Assembly: GCF_040954835.1 (NCBI RefSeq)
Contig: NC_090698.1
Coordinates: 1,238,501-1,302,500 of the forward strand
From: Lepisosteus oculatus
Lineage: Eukaryota > Chordata > Actinopteri > Semionotiformes > Lepisosteidae
Length of the DNA: 64,000 nucleotides
Direction of reading: 5' to 3'
The notes beneath the pieces were generated by a model, which saw only the letters and a program-made list of their open reading frames with translations, was not told the DNA's origin and did not search any database. This document shows positions 24,616 to 36,381 of this stretch, in pieces (position 1 is the stretch's first letter; every line of letters begins with the position of its first letter). Both the position numbers and the translations under genes were made by a program.

Positions 24616-25137
24616 TAGCCTCGACTGTTAAATATGCAATCGCAATTCACTACATACAGTATATTTTTGCCTCACCGGCATATTGTGCTTTAATGCCTTC
24701 TGCAGAATCTCGAGCCGTTTGTCAGACAGCAGGTCTCAGACGTGCCGCTGGCCCAGCAGTCAAGACCAGCCTGGAGGAAGCAGAGAGCCCTGCAGACGGC
24801 CTCTCTACCTCCTTCTTCGCCAGAATCCTGACTGCCAACCACACCAGGCAGCCGCTGGAAATTCAGACACTTTCCCGTCTAACAGCTAACCCTAGCAAGC
24901 AGAGCAGCATTTAATCTTTAAACAGTTAATCATTACCTCCACATTTCATTTGTAGAGCTTCGAAGGAAAGCCCTTCCTTTACCTCACTGAGGTGTGTATG
25001 CATGCGCTCAGTACTGTTTAGATCCCCACTGTTCAACAGTAACAAGATTGTTCAGGCTCTTCCCACAAGTCTTAAATAAGTCGTAGCCTTTTGCATTTCT
25101 AGCATAGAAAAAAAATCACTATTAAAGAAGGAATTCA

Positions 25138-27957
<2,820 letters not shown>

Positions 27958-28814
27958 CTCCCACCGAGCCCGTCCGCCTGCGTCCGCAGCGCCACGTCGC
28001 TCTGGCGAGCTGCCCTGTGTCCGAGCGACACGACCCACAGCGCCGCCGGGTCTAGTTAATCAATACCAGCAGAGCGCACGGCGCTCCCACTGGGGGCTGC
28101 TTTGCGCTTCACGGTTTCGCTTCGGATGTTTCAGAACTAAAACGTCGATGTTCGAGCAGGTGCGAATTTCCAGGACCAGAGAGCATCTGGATACACGCAC
28201 CCCCGTGAAGTTTCTGTACTGAAGCAAGATGAGTTTCTGTACTGAAATGACTCAAGGCGCCTCACGCTGCCGGGACAGGCCTGGCTGCGGCAGTGATCCA
28301 CAGCTGGGCCGGTTTTAGATATTATTTAGAGATTTAGATAAGAATTAGCCGAGATCCTCACACGGCGCCTCGCGTTTCACCGCTCGTTCATCAGCGCCGG
28401 TCTCAAACCGGCTCAGCTACTTTACCGGACCGGTACCGTCCACTCGGGTCAGTCACGGCCCTGGACGGTGCCGGCCGGTGCCGAGGAAGCGTTCTGGGTT
28501 CCGATACCAGACCCCAGAGCCACGCCGGCTGCAACCGCTGTACCCATCCTGCGCAGGGCGCCGGTCCGGTCTCCATACACGCAGCGCTCGCCGCGACTTC
28601 CGGCTTCCTGTCACGGGACAGCCGCTTCCGCTCGGAGCTGCAGACTCGCCGCTAGGCTCCGAGAGCGCGTTACCCTGGCGTGCACGGGCTCTGAGACGAG
28701 ACCCCACGATCTTTCTGCACCCACAGAGGTGTCCACGGTCCGTTTAACTTTTCACTTTTCTTTCAGGCTCTTGATTCGATTATCATTTCTGCAGCCTCCG
28801 ATAGAAAGATGTGA
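27958..28814. other. CpG-rich flank upstream of qpctl
   Basis: GC-rich with many CpGs, as expected for a housekeeping-type promoter driving the minus-strand gene. Open frames on both strands here (for example 28453-28986) look like composition effects. No domain or second gene was recognised. Confidence 0.4.
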
Positions 28815-29100
28815 TACTGGGCAGCAGTTTGCATTGCTGCCTCACAGCGCTGAAGTCCTGCGCTCCTGTCTGTGTGGAGTCTGCATGCTCTCCACTCGCT
28901 GTAGTGGGTTTCCTCCCGCAGTCCAAAGACGTGCTGGGGGGTTAAGTGTCTTCTATGAACACTGGCCCTGGTGCGAGTGTGTGTGACTGTGGCCCTGCGA
29001 AGGACCTGCGTCCTGTCCAGGGTGTACCAGGAATACTGGGCTCTGGTGAGCCTGTGGTCGTGGGTTCTGGACAAACGGCAAGCGGGAGACTGAGACGCAG
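28815..29100 (+). mobile_element. DANA/V-SINE-like element
   Basis: It reads GCAGCAGTTTGCATTGCTGC then CTCACAGC (tRNA-like head region). TGTGTGGAGTCTGCATGC, GGGTTTCCTCCCGCAGTCCA and GTCCAGGGTGTACC follow. It is the best-kept copy of this family in the window. It lies between qpctl and the zbtb gene. Confidence 0.7.
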
Positions 29101-29228
29101 CAAGTCTGACAGACTGAACCCAGGCAGCGCCTGCCTGCAGCACTGCAGCTCCTGTGGCTCAGCCGCACGCTGGGAAGTATCGTTCTACAACACAACACAA
29201 TCGGCCACACAACAGATGTTTAAAGTGA

Positions 29229-29297
29229 TTTATTCACAGAATGTTTTACTGTACAGAAACACCATTTCCACATTAGGAATGCAGCTCCTAGTTTATT
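29229..29297 (-). terminator. Candidate polyadenylation signals of the zbtb gene
   Basis: Minus-strand AATAAA occurs at 29297-29292 and 29234-29229, about 0.3 kb past the farther of the two possible zbtb stop codons. Either would give a compact 3' UTR holding the CACTGCC minisatellite. Confidence 0.4.
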
Positions 29298-29307
29298 TGA
29301 TGTCCCT

Positions 29308-29433
29308 GGCTCACTGCCCACTGCCCACTGCTCACTGCCCACTGTCCCCTGTCCCCTGTCCACTGCTCACTGCCCACTGTCCCCTGTCCACTGCTCACTG
29401 CCCACTGTCCCCTGTCCACTGCTCACTGCCACA
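29308..29433. repeat. Minisatellite of CACTGCC/CACTGTCCCCTGTC units
   Basis: Interleaved short units CACTGCC, CACTGCT and CACTGTCCCCTGTC repeat across about 125 bases. The array lies in the likely 3' UTR of the minus-strand zbtb gene. Confidence 0.85.
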
Positions 29434-29794
29434 GGATGTGCAGAGCTGCTTGCTTCCTGCAGCACGGGGGGGGGCAGCACATTGGAGGGGGAGCTCGCGG
29501 GGGGCAGCAGCTCGCAGGGGGGGGCAGCACTCCAGTGGAGCTGCTCAGCTGGGGCAGAGTTACCAGGACCTCAAGCCTGCTGCTTACACACAGCGCGGGA
29601 CGGGGCCCCGGGGCCACAGCTCCTCCAGCACAGCCCCCTGCAGGCCAGGCTCCGGAGTCAGGGGGCCCCGGCACGCGCGCTTCTCTGCAGGCTGGCTGGG
29701 GGACAGTGCCCCCATCGGCTCGGCAGCTGCACCCGCGCGCACGTACCCCAGGGAACCAGGCAGGCGCGAGACGAGTGAAACCAACGCACTCTCC

Positions 29795-31432
29795 TTACCC
29801 AGAGGCGCAGGAGGCCAGGTGGCGGGCCAGGTCCCTCTTGAGGCGGAAGCTGGCGCCGCAGCGCTCGCAGGCGTGCCGGTGCTCCAGCTGGTGCTCGCGC
29901 AGCTGCGCCGGGCTCTCGCAGATCTGGAAGCAGCTCTGGCAGAGCGCGCGCGGCCCGGCCAGGTGGGTGGCCAGGTGGTGGTAGTGGCTGTTCTTGCGGT
30001 AGCTGGCGTGGCCGCAGAACTGGCAGCGGTAGGCGGCCTGGCCGCGGTGCCGCGCCTCGTGCACGCGCAGCTCCCGCCGCCGCGCGAACTGCTTGCCGCA
30101 GGCCTGGCAGGCGAAGCGCTTGACGCGGTTGTGCGTGGCCTCGTGCTCTGACAGGTGGCCGCGCTGCAGGAAGGCCTTGCCGCAGACCCTGCACACGTGC
30201 TTGCGGACCTCGGCGCGCCCGCGGCCGGCCGCGGCCCCCCCCGGGCAGCGGGCGTGGTGCAGCTGCAGCATCTTGGGCCGCTTGAAGGACTTGCCGCAGG
30301 TCGGGCAGCTGGCCGGCCCGCTGGGCCCCTCCAGCTCCACCTCCACGGAGCAGGGCTCCGCCGGGCGGCCCGGCCCGCAGCCCCGCAGGTGGCCGCGCAG
30401 GTCCGCCGCCGTGCCGAAGCTGAGCTCGCAGCAGCTGCAGGGGAAGACGGGCGGCGGCCCCGGGGGACTGGCGCGGAGGTCGGCGGCCAGCAGGACGCCG
30501 TTGCCGGACCAGGCCCACTGGATGGGCCGGGCCTCCCCGTCCGCTCCTCCGCCCGGCGATTCCGGGTCCGGCTTGACCAGCGCCGGCCGGGCCTCCGGGA
30601 TTCCTGCGCAGAGAGCGGGAGACAGAGAGGTGAGGAGAGTCTCCCCCCCACGCGCTGGAGCGGGCCTGTCTCTCTCTGGGGTCCTACAGCCGGCCCGCAG
30701 TGTTCGGGGGTCTCTGTTTGGTGCTGGGTGCTGTGTCTCGGCGGGCCTGGGCTCACCTGCGCTGGCAGCGGTGCCGCGCTGTGCCGGCGGGGCCAGCCGG
30801 ACCACGCGGATCCCGTGGAGCTGCGGCAGGCCGGGGCTGTCGGGGGGCTCGGGCTTCACCAGGAGCGCGCCGGGGGAGCGGGGCGAGGAGGACGGCGAGG
30901 AAGAGGAGGAGGAAGGGCGCGGGCGGGAGTCCTCCGTGTGGGCAGGTCCTGGCAGCGCGGGCTCAGGGCTCGGCGGCGATGGCGTCGGGCTGTGGCGCCG
31001 GCCCACCAGCAGGCCCGGGTCGGGCCCCTCCGCCGGCGCGGGCTGCGGGCAGGCCTCCACGCCGTACCGCAGGCCGGCGCCGCCCTCCAGCGAGTAGAAC
31101 CCCAGGTGCGCCAGGGAGGCCCGCAGCTCGGCCAGCTCGGCCGGCGGTAGCGCGGGCGGCGGCTGGCCGCGGTACATCATGCGCAGGATGAGGTCGAAGT
31201 GCCCGGGCCGCACCAGCGCCGGGCTCAGGGCGCAGCGGGCGTACGGGCCGCCCGCCAGCGCGGGCTGGCTGGCGAAGAGCTTGCGGAAGTGGGCGCTGCA
31301 GGCCGCCAGCACGGCGCGGTGCGCGCGGAAGTGCGCGTCCCCGACGGTCACGATGGCGTCGCACAGGAAGCCGAAGTCCAGCTGGGCGGCCAGCTGCTGC
31401 AGCACGTGCTGGCAGTGGGCGCTCGTCGCCAT
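29795..31432 (-). CDS. BTB/POZ zinc-finger protein, ZBTB1-like
   Basis: The frame from the ATG at 31432 to TAA at 29795 gives 545 aa without splicing. A 3' splice site lies just upstream of the ATG (exon starts 31444), so there is at least one 5' UTR exon. The BTB domain is at about residues 5-115, with FGFLCDAIVTVGD, AHRAVLAACSAHFRKLF and HFDLILRMMYRGQ, closest in feel to ZBTB1. The middle is Pro/Ser-rich with two LVKPEP/LVKPDPES SUMO-type motifs. Seven C-terminal C2H2/C2HC fingers follow, including HVCRVCGKAFLQRGHLSEH and FACQACGKQFARRRELRVH. A possible 153-base in-frame intron (30756-30604) would shorten it to 494 aa. The stop lies inside a good splice donor, so an alternative end at 29584 is possible. 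Expected role: nuclear DNA-binding repressor. The exact ZBTB number cannot be assigned by eye. Confidence 0.8.
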   Translation of the reverse strand: MATSAHCQHVLQQLAAQLDFGFLCDAIVTVGDAHFRAHRAVLAACSAHFRKLFASQPALAGGPYARCALSPALVRPGHFDLILRMMYRGQPPPALPPAELAELRASLAHLGFYSLEGGAGLRYGVEACPQPAPAEGPDPGLLVGRRHSPTPSPPSPEPALPGPAHTEDSRPRPSSSSSSPSSSPRSPGALLVKPEPPDSPGLPQLHGIRVVRLAPPAQRGTAASAGEPRPAETQHPAPNRDPRTLRAGCRTPERDRPAPARGGETLLTSLSPALCAGIPEARPALVKPDPESPGGGADGEARPIQWAWSGNGVLLAADLRASPPGPPPVFPCSCCELSFGTAADLRGHLRGCGPGRPAEPCSVEVELEGPSGPASCPTCGKSFKRPKMLQLHHARCPGGAAAGRGRAEVRKHVCRVCGKAFLQRGHLSEHEATHNRVKRFACQACGKQFARRRELRVHEARHRGQAAYRCQFCGHASYRKNSHYHHLATHLAGPRALCQSCFQICESPAQLREHQLEHRHACERCGASFRLKRDLARHLASCASG

Positions 31433-31564
31433 GGCAGCAGCCACCTGCGGAGACAGCAGCTGTCAGAGCTCGACCGGCGGAGCGCAGGCCTCGGCGCTGA
31501 GGCCAGCCCCCTGGGCAGGGCGAGCCGTCCAGCCGTGTGTGGAGTGTATGCGTGTGTAGCATAT

Positions 31565-31790
31565 AGTGTGTGTGTGTGGAGTGTGTGTGAGAGCAGTGTG
31601 TGTGTGTGTGGAGTGTGTATGAGAGCAGTGTGTGTGTGTGTGAGAGAGCAGTGTGTGTGTGTGTGAGAGAGCAGTGTGTGTGTGTGAGAGAGCAGTCTGT
31701 GTGTGTGTGTGTGTGTGTAGAGCAGTGTGTGTGTGTGAGAGAGCAGTGTGTGTGTGTGTGAGAGAGCAGTGTGTGTGTGTGTGTGAGAGA

Positions 31791-31830
<40 letters not shown>

Positions 31831-31841
31831 AGCAGTGTGTT
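31565..31841. repeat. (TG)n / GAGAGCAG compound microsatellite
   Basis: Runs of TG broken regularly by GAGAGCAG or GAGCAG. It lies upstream of the zbtb coding exon, probably inside its first intron. Confidence 0.9.
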
Positions 31842-33230
31842 GTTTACGAACCCCCCTGTGAGAGATCTAACACAGTGATGTTCCAGCAGGCCTCCTGGAC
31901 TCTCCTTACACTGCTCATTCAGAACAACACTAGAGCATGAGAGTACTTGATCGTTTCCAGAGGCTTCACTGAACTATACTGGGTCTAGACACAAGACAGA
32001 TGTCCCTGACACCGCCCACAGCTCTGTAACCGGACCGGACCGAACCGAGGATCACTCCGGACGCTTTTAAACCTCAAAGCAAACAGAGAAACGGACACAG
32101 TCCGCGGCGGTGGCCTCAGTGTCCATAACAACCAGGTCTGCCTGGCGCTCGGGACAGCCCGGGTGCGGGTTACAGTGGACCCAGTGCACTGGAATCCGAA
32201 CCCAAACTGGTCTACCGCCGCTGAAGAAGTCTCCGACCACGAGAGGAAAGGCGAGCTCTGAAAAAGATGCACGCAAGTCGGTACAACTTTCAGCCTCTAC
32301 AACCCGAGGGTCGCGAATCACACGAGCAAAGCACGCGGAATCCCGGCCACCCAGCGGCTCTCGCGCAGCACCCCCCCACACGCGCGAGCTTCACTGAGAT
32401 TGCAACAACGCCGCCCGGGTCCGCAGCCTAAACCCGAGCGGGCGGGAGGGATCCGGACCCCGGGGCTGTGCGACCCGCAGAACTCCGCCAGTGTCGACGC
32501 GGAGCCGAGAAGTGGCCACGCAGTAACGCGCGCGCGCCAGCAGCAAGGTATCCCCCCGGCCGGACCGGTGATCCCAGTGATCCCAGTGCCTCCGAGGAGC
32601 TGTGTGTTGTCATGGGCGGAAAGTGTACCGCGAGGCTGCAGGTCCGTGGAGCGACGCGCGGGGAGAGTAGAGGGCTGGGAGCCGTGTCCTTTCCACTTCG
32701 CGAGTGCAAGCGCTGCACGCAGCCACCCAGCGACGCGACTGCTCGTCCAGTGAGGCACGCGCAGGGGAAGGGGGCTGCGAAATCGCGCGAGTCCGCCTCG
32801 AGGGGACGAGGGGGAGGGGGACCCACGGCGTCCGAGCAAAAGTGCACTCGGCCCCGCCCACTGGTGCCTGCTGCCCGGGGGCGCATCTCGGAACGGCACA
32901 CGCGTGTTAATAACTGGGGTGAGGTTCTGGACCGTCGACCACGGAGACGACCGGAGCACGCGTTGTGCGAACGCGCAGGCTGCACGGTCACTCAGGATCG
33001 TGGGCCTTGAGCTCGCTGCCCCAGGACAGTCCCCGGGTGGGGGTGGGGGGGCAGCGAGGCTGGAACGGAACTGTTGAAGACCTGCGAGTGTCCTGTCACG
33101 TGCTTTGGGAAAAGACCCTGGAGGTTTTCACAGAGAACTGTGACATTCCAGGAGAAACCCGCGTGGGAGCCCAGCAGCTGGTGGACATAAACGCGACTGC
33201 GGCCTGGCGGTCAGTTGGGAGCTACAAGCT
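31842..33230. other. CpG-rich stretch, no gene assigned
   Basis: From about 32040 to 33010 the sequence is GC- and CpG-rich with open frames on both strands that look like composition effects. It may hold the 5' exon(s) of the minus-strand zbtb gene, but no donor could be fixed. Confidence 0.35.
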
Positions 33231-33231
33231 C

Positions 33232-33350
33232 ACACCCCAAGAAGGCTCCACAGCCGAAACGTTGTATTTCTTTTCCTCTCTTTCCAGCAGGAATGAACCT
33301 TTACTTGTTCCTCGGCAGCCTACGCGTGCTGACGCAGCTCCCCACCTGAA
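33232..33350 (+). repeat. Copy of the GCCGAAACGTT repeat
   Basis: It reads AGAAGGCTCCACAGCCGAAA then CGTTGTATTTCTTTTCC. TTTCCAGCAGGAATGAACC and GCAGCCTACGCGTGCTGACG follow. It keeps the longest 3' part of the four to five copies seen. Confidence 0.65.
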
Positions 33351-33359
33351 CTACCACTG

Positions 33360-33430
33360 ATCCCAGGGTCTCATCCGGCCGGTTTTTTTTAGCTTGTTCC
33401 CCACTCCCACCACCCTCTGTGTAAAGAATA
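33360..33430 (+). repeat. Dispersed repeat, CCACCACCCTCTGTGTAAAG block
   Basis: GTTCCCCACTCCCACCACCC followed by TCTGTGTAAAGAATAAC is one block of a dispersed element. The same block is at 34265, 39705, 41595 and 53640. Confidence 0.55.
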
Positions 33431-33608
33431 ACACCGCAGTGAACTGTGACAGCATTTCTGTTACTGGGGGCGCCCGAGGCCCCAGAGCGGAGCAGCTTGC
33501 CCGGGTGTTTTCGGGCACGGAGCCCCTGCAGTGACTTCATTAAAGAGCCTCAGCAGCTCAGTCCTGACCCAGCAACGGCGCTGTTGCCAGTCGCGGCCGA
33601 GAATGAAC

Positions 33609-33806
33609 GACGTGCGGCCGGCCAATCAGAGCGCAGCCGCCTTGACGGCTCGGCCAATGGGAGCGGGGGGCCGGCGGGGCCTTGCAGGGGATTGGCTGGA
33701 GGGCGGTGCGGCTCGGCCAATGGGAGTGCGCGCGCGGCGGTTGGGGTGCGCGAACGCGGCAGGGGCGCGGCCGAGGCGTGTCCACTCCACGCCGCGCGGG
33801 ACACAG
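33609..33806 (+). promoter_or_regulatory. CCAAT-rich promoter and likely first non-coding exon of the meiosin transcript
   Basis: Four NF-Y-type boxes lie within 100 bases: CCAAT at 33622, 33654 and 33717 and its reverse ATTGG at 33691. They sit in CpG-rich DNA with GC boxes. After them the sequence GCGGGACACAG ends in a strong donor (GTAAGA at 33807), so 33740-33806 is a plausible first exon on the plus strand. The next acceptor on that strand with an in-frame continuation is at 36310. The region could also serve the minus-strand zbtb gene. Promoter assignment is inference from motifs and position. Confidence 0.5.
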
Positions 33807-34145
33807 GTAAGAGCCCACCTGCAGCGTCGGCGTGTCTGCGCCGCCCCTTCCTGCTCTCGGCAAGCGGTGCCTTCGCGCCTCGGCGCCGGGGAGAAGTCAG
33901 ACTTGTCGCTGGGCGATAAGCGGGACCGACCCGCCGGCTTCGAGTATATCCCGGTGAGCCGCAGCTGACACCGCTCCGTGGGCCGCTCCGTGGGCCTTCC
34001 GTGGGGGAGGATGTCAGTGGGTGAGCAGCGCGATGACAGAGCTGGTCTTGAGCCCATGATCGAGTCCCGCAGGCTGGTGCGTAATTTGTATTGCCTTTCG
34101 CGTGTGCGGAGTCGGAATACTGATACGGTCTATGAAAGTGGCATT

Positions 34146-34175
34146 AATAATAATATAATAATAATAATAATAATG
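34146..34175. repeat. (ATA)n microsatellite
   Basis: AATAATAATA-type run between the promoter region and the LINE remnant. Confidence 0.85.
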
Positions 34176-34259
34176 CGGGAAAAGAGTGAGATTGCCTCGG
34201 CCGTACCGGTTGTCTCGAGGCGCAGTTGTCAGCTCGGAGACCGGCCCGCGCATGCTCGG

Positions 34260-34312
34260 GGCCGGCTGTTCCACTCTCCCACCACCCTCTGTGTAAAGAA
34301 GCGCCTCCCGTG
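34260..34312 (+). repeat. Dispersed repeat, CCACCACCCTCTGTGTAAAG block
   Basis: TGTTCCACTCTCCCACCACC followed by CTCTGTGTAAAGAAGCGCC is the same block as at 33.37, 39.70 and 53.64 kb. Confidence 0.55.
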
Positions 34313-34399
34313 ACCATGCTCTTCTCGCGGGGGGTCCGTGTGCGCTCCTGTTGTCTTTGACCATACTGGGCCCTGGAGTGGCGAGCTGGTTCCCACGAC

Positions 34400-34892
34400 A
34401 ACTGCCCCGCTGTCGCCCCGATTTTCACTAACAGTGGGGCTACAGTGTGGTTTGGCAGCAGCCCGCTGTCTGACCGGGAGGTGTTACAGGGGGTGGTCAG
34501 CTCAGCCCAGTCCGTCACTGGGCTACAGCCCCCCTCTCCTGTGGACAGTTTACAACCCGCTGCCTCAGGGAGGCTGGGAGCATCGCTGAGCACACCAGTC
34601 GTCCTGGATTCTCCCTGTTCTCCCCCTCCCTCTGGTCAGCGCTATAGGAGCAGAAAGGCACGAACCTCCAGAGTCAGAGTTTCTTCCCACAAGCTGTCCG
34701 ATGACTAAACCCCAATCCCACCACTGACTCGCACTGATTATGTTTTAGTTGTGTGGTATTTTAACTTTGTGGCTGCTGCTGTTGTGCGTTTGTGTTTTTG
34801 GCGATTCTGTTATCGGAGCCCACGTACAGTACAAGTAAGCATTTCCTTGCACTTGTGCACACTGTATGACAAATAAACTGCACTGACTTGAA
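34400..34892 (+). mobile_element. Non-LTR retroelement 3' remnant
   Basis: The left part holds GGATTCTCCCTGTTCTCC, AGCGCTATAGGAGCAGAAAG and TTCTTCCCACAAGCTGTCCG, which in fish genomes is the coding end of a LINE. The right part is the same tail as at 640-775, ending GTATGACAAATAAACTGCAC. It is degraded and has no intact reading frame. Confidence 0.6.
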
Positions 34893-36309
34893 AGATGACA
34901 AAACGGATCTGATCCTAAATAAACTAGGCCGCCAAACCCCTGACCTTTGAAATGGAGTTGGGTGCCAGGGGAGTCAGTCTGGACTTCAGGAATCTCGAGT
35001 TAGGGTCTCGGGACATGCCTGATGGTGAGTCGTGCACAGAGTGAGCTTTCCCTCACAGTCCCCTCCCTTCAGAGTGAAGAGACTCGGTTGCTTCAGCCTG
35101 TTTGTGATCCAAACTGTGTGCAGAGTTTTACGTGATACAGTACGTGCTTCTTATACAATCTTAACAGAACATCTCTTGATTTTAATTTATCATTTTTCAT
35201 GACGTATTCTGTGACTGTTTGCCTGCAGTGCCTAGAAGGTGAAAGGATGTTCTGGAAGAGTATATACCGCCACGGTAGGCCTTACTGAGGTTCTACAGGG
35301 TTTCCTGTTTCACTTTTTCATGTGCTCTTTATTCTCTAAGCTCTTTTTGGAACTGCTGAGTAAACGTCTTCTTGAAAGTCCCTAACTAGGGTAGCCGAGC
35401 AGCTAAACTGCTCACCAGCCTCCAAGAAAATGGAGTTTCTCACAAAGTCTTTGAAACAGTCTCACTCAGACTGTGCCCACACTCACATTGCCTGGTGCAC
35501 AGTCAGCCCTTCTCTCCCCTGTGAAGGGCACACAGGGGTTCTGCACCCGACTCCCTGCCCTGCAGACAGCCGACAGGGCGGCAGTGGCTGGGGCCCCTGG
35601 GGGCCCCTGCTTCCTGCTTTTTAAGCACTTGCCTGGCCACCTGGTCAGCTCATTCCTGCAGAGGAATCCGGTGCCGCGTGGTCCCTACAGGACTGGGCTC
35701 TGGCACTGTGTGTGTATGGAGTGCAGTGTGTAGATGTGTGTATGGGTGTACATGTTTATGTGTATATACAGTTCAAGGTTTATTTATTGATCAATGCGCG
35801 AACAGTGCAGCGGACAGCAGTGTTGTCAACAATTAAATGCTTTATCCGCGAGCTCGTTAAGAGGGATAGAAGAGTGGAAGGACAGGAATTTATAGGGATT
35901 AGATTAACAAAAAAAATAGGATACAATAAATTACACAATTGCAATTTACAAAACAATTTAGAGATTGTGTGAAAGTAACATAAGGATAGGAGGTATTTAG
36001 CACTCTTCATATGTGAGTGTGTTTCTGTGTGTATGTATGTTTTTGAATATACAGTGTGTGTATTTTTTTATGTGTGTATATACAGCGTGTGTGTTTGTAT
36101 GTTATGTTTATGTGTATATACTGTATGTGTGTATATATGTGTGTATATACTGGATGTGTGTATGTTTGTGTGAATATACTGTATGTGTGTATATACTGTA
36201 TGTGTGTTTGTGTGTATATACTGTATGTGTGTGTGTGTCTCAATGGTCCTACAGTGGGAGGTGAAGGGAGAGGTCTGCAGTGACCAATGGAACGATTTCT
36301 CCTCTCCAG
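34893..36309. other. Probable 5' intron of meiosin; no exon recognised
   Basis: AT-rich to mixed sequence between the candidate first exon and the first coding exon. A piece like CAGAGTGAAGAGACTCGGTTG with CTTCAGCCTG at 35070-35100 belongs to the dispersed family seen at 48.9 and 53.8 kb. A GT/TATA-rich microsatellite fills 36010-36240. Confidence 0.45.
36010..36240. repeat. TGTGTGTATATACTG microsatellite/minisatellite
   Basis: TATATACTGTATGTGTGTG-type units of about 20-36 bases repeat with variation and end 70 bases before the first meiosin coding exon. Confidence 0.85.
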
Positions 36310-36381
36310 TATCCCGACAGCTCCTGGCGATGTCCAGTATCTCCCGCTGGAGCCTCGGGATCGCCCAGCCTGCACGCGGAG

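Noticed and set aside
28946-31191. Several plus-strand frames of 160-400 codons across the zbtb gene
   Set aside because: They are antisense shadows of a GC-rich coding exon. The minus strand gives BTB and zinc-finger domains, while the plus strand gives none.
32318-33010. Several 180-210 codon frames on both strands
   Set aside because: CpG-rich DNA suppresses stop codons. The composition (Arg/Pro/Ser) and lack of homology point to chance.
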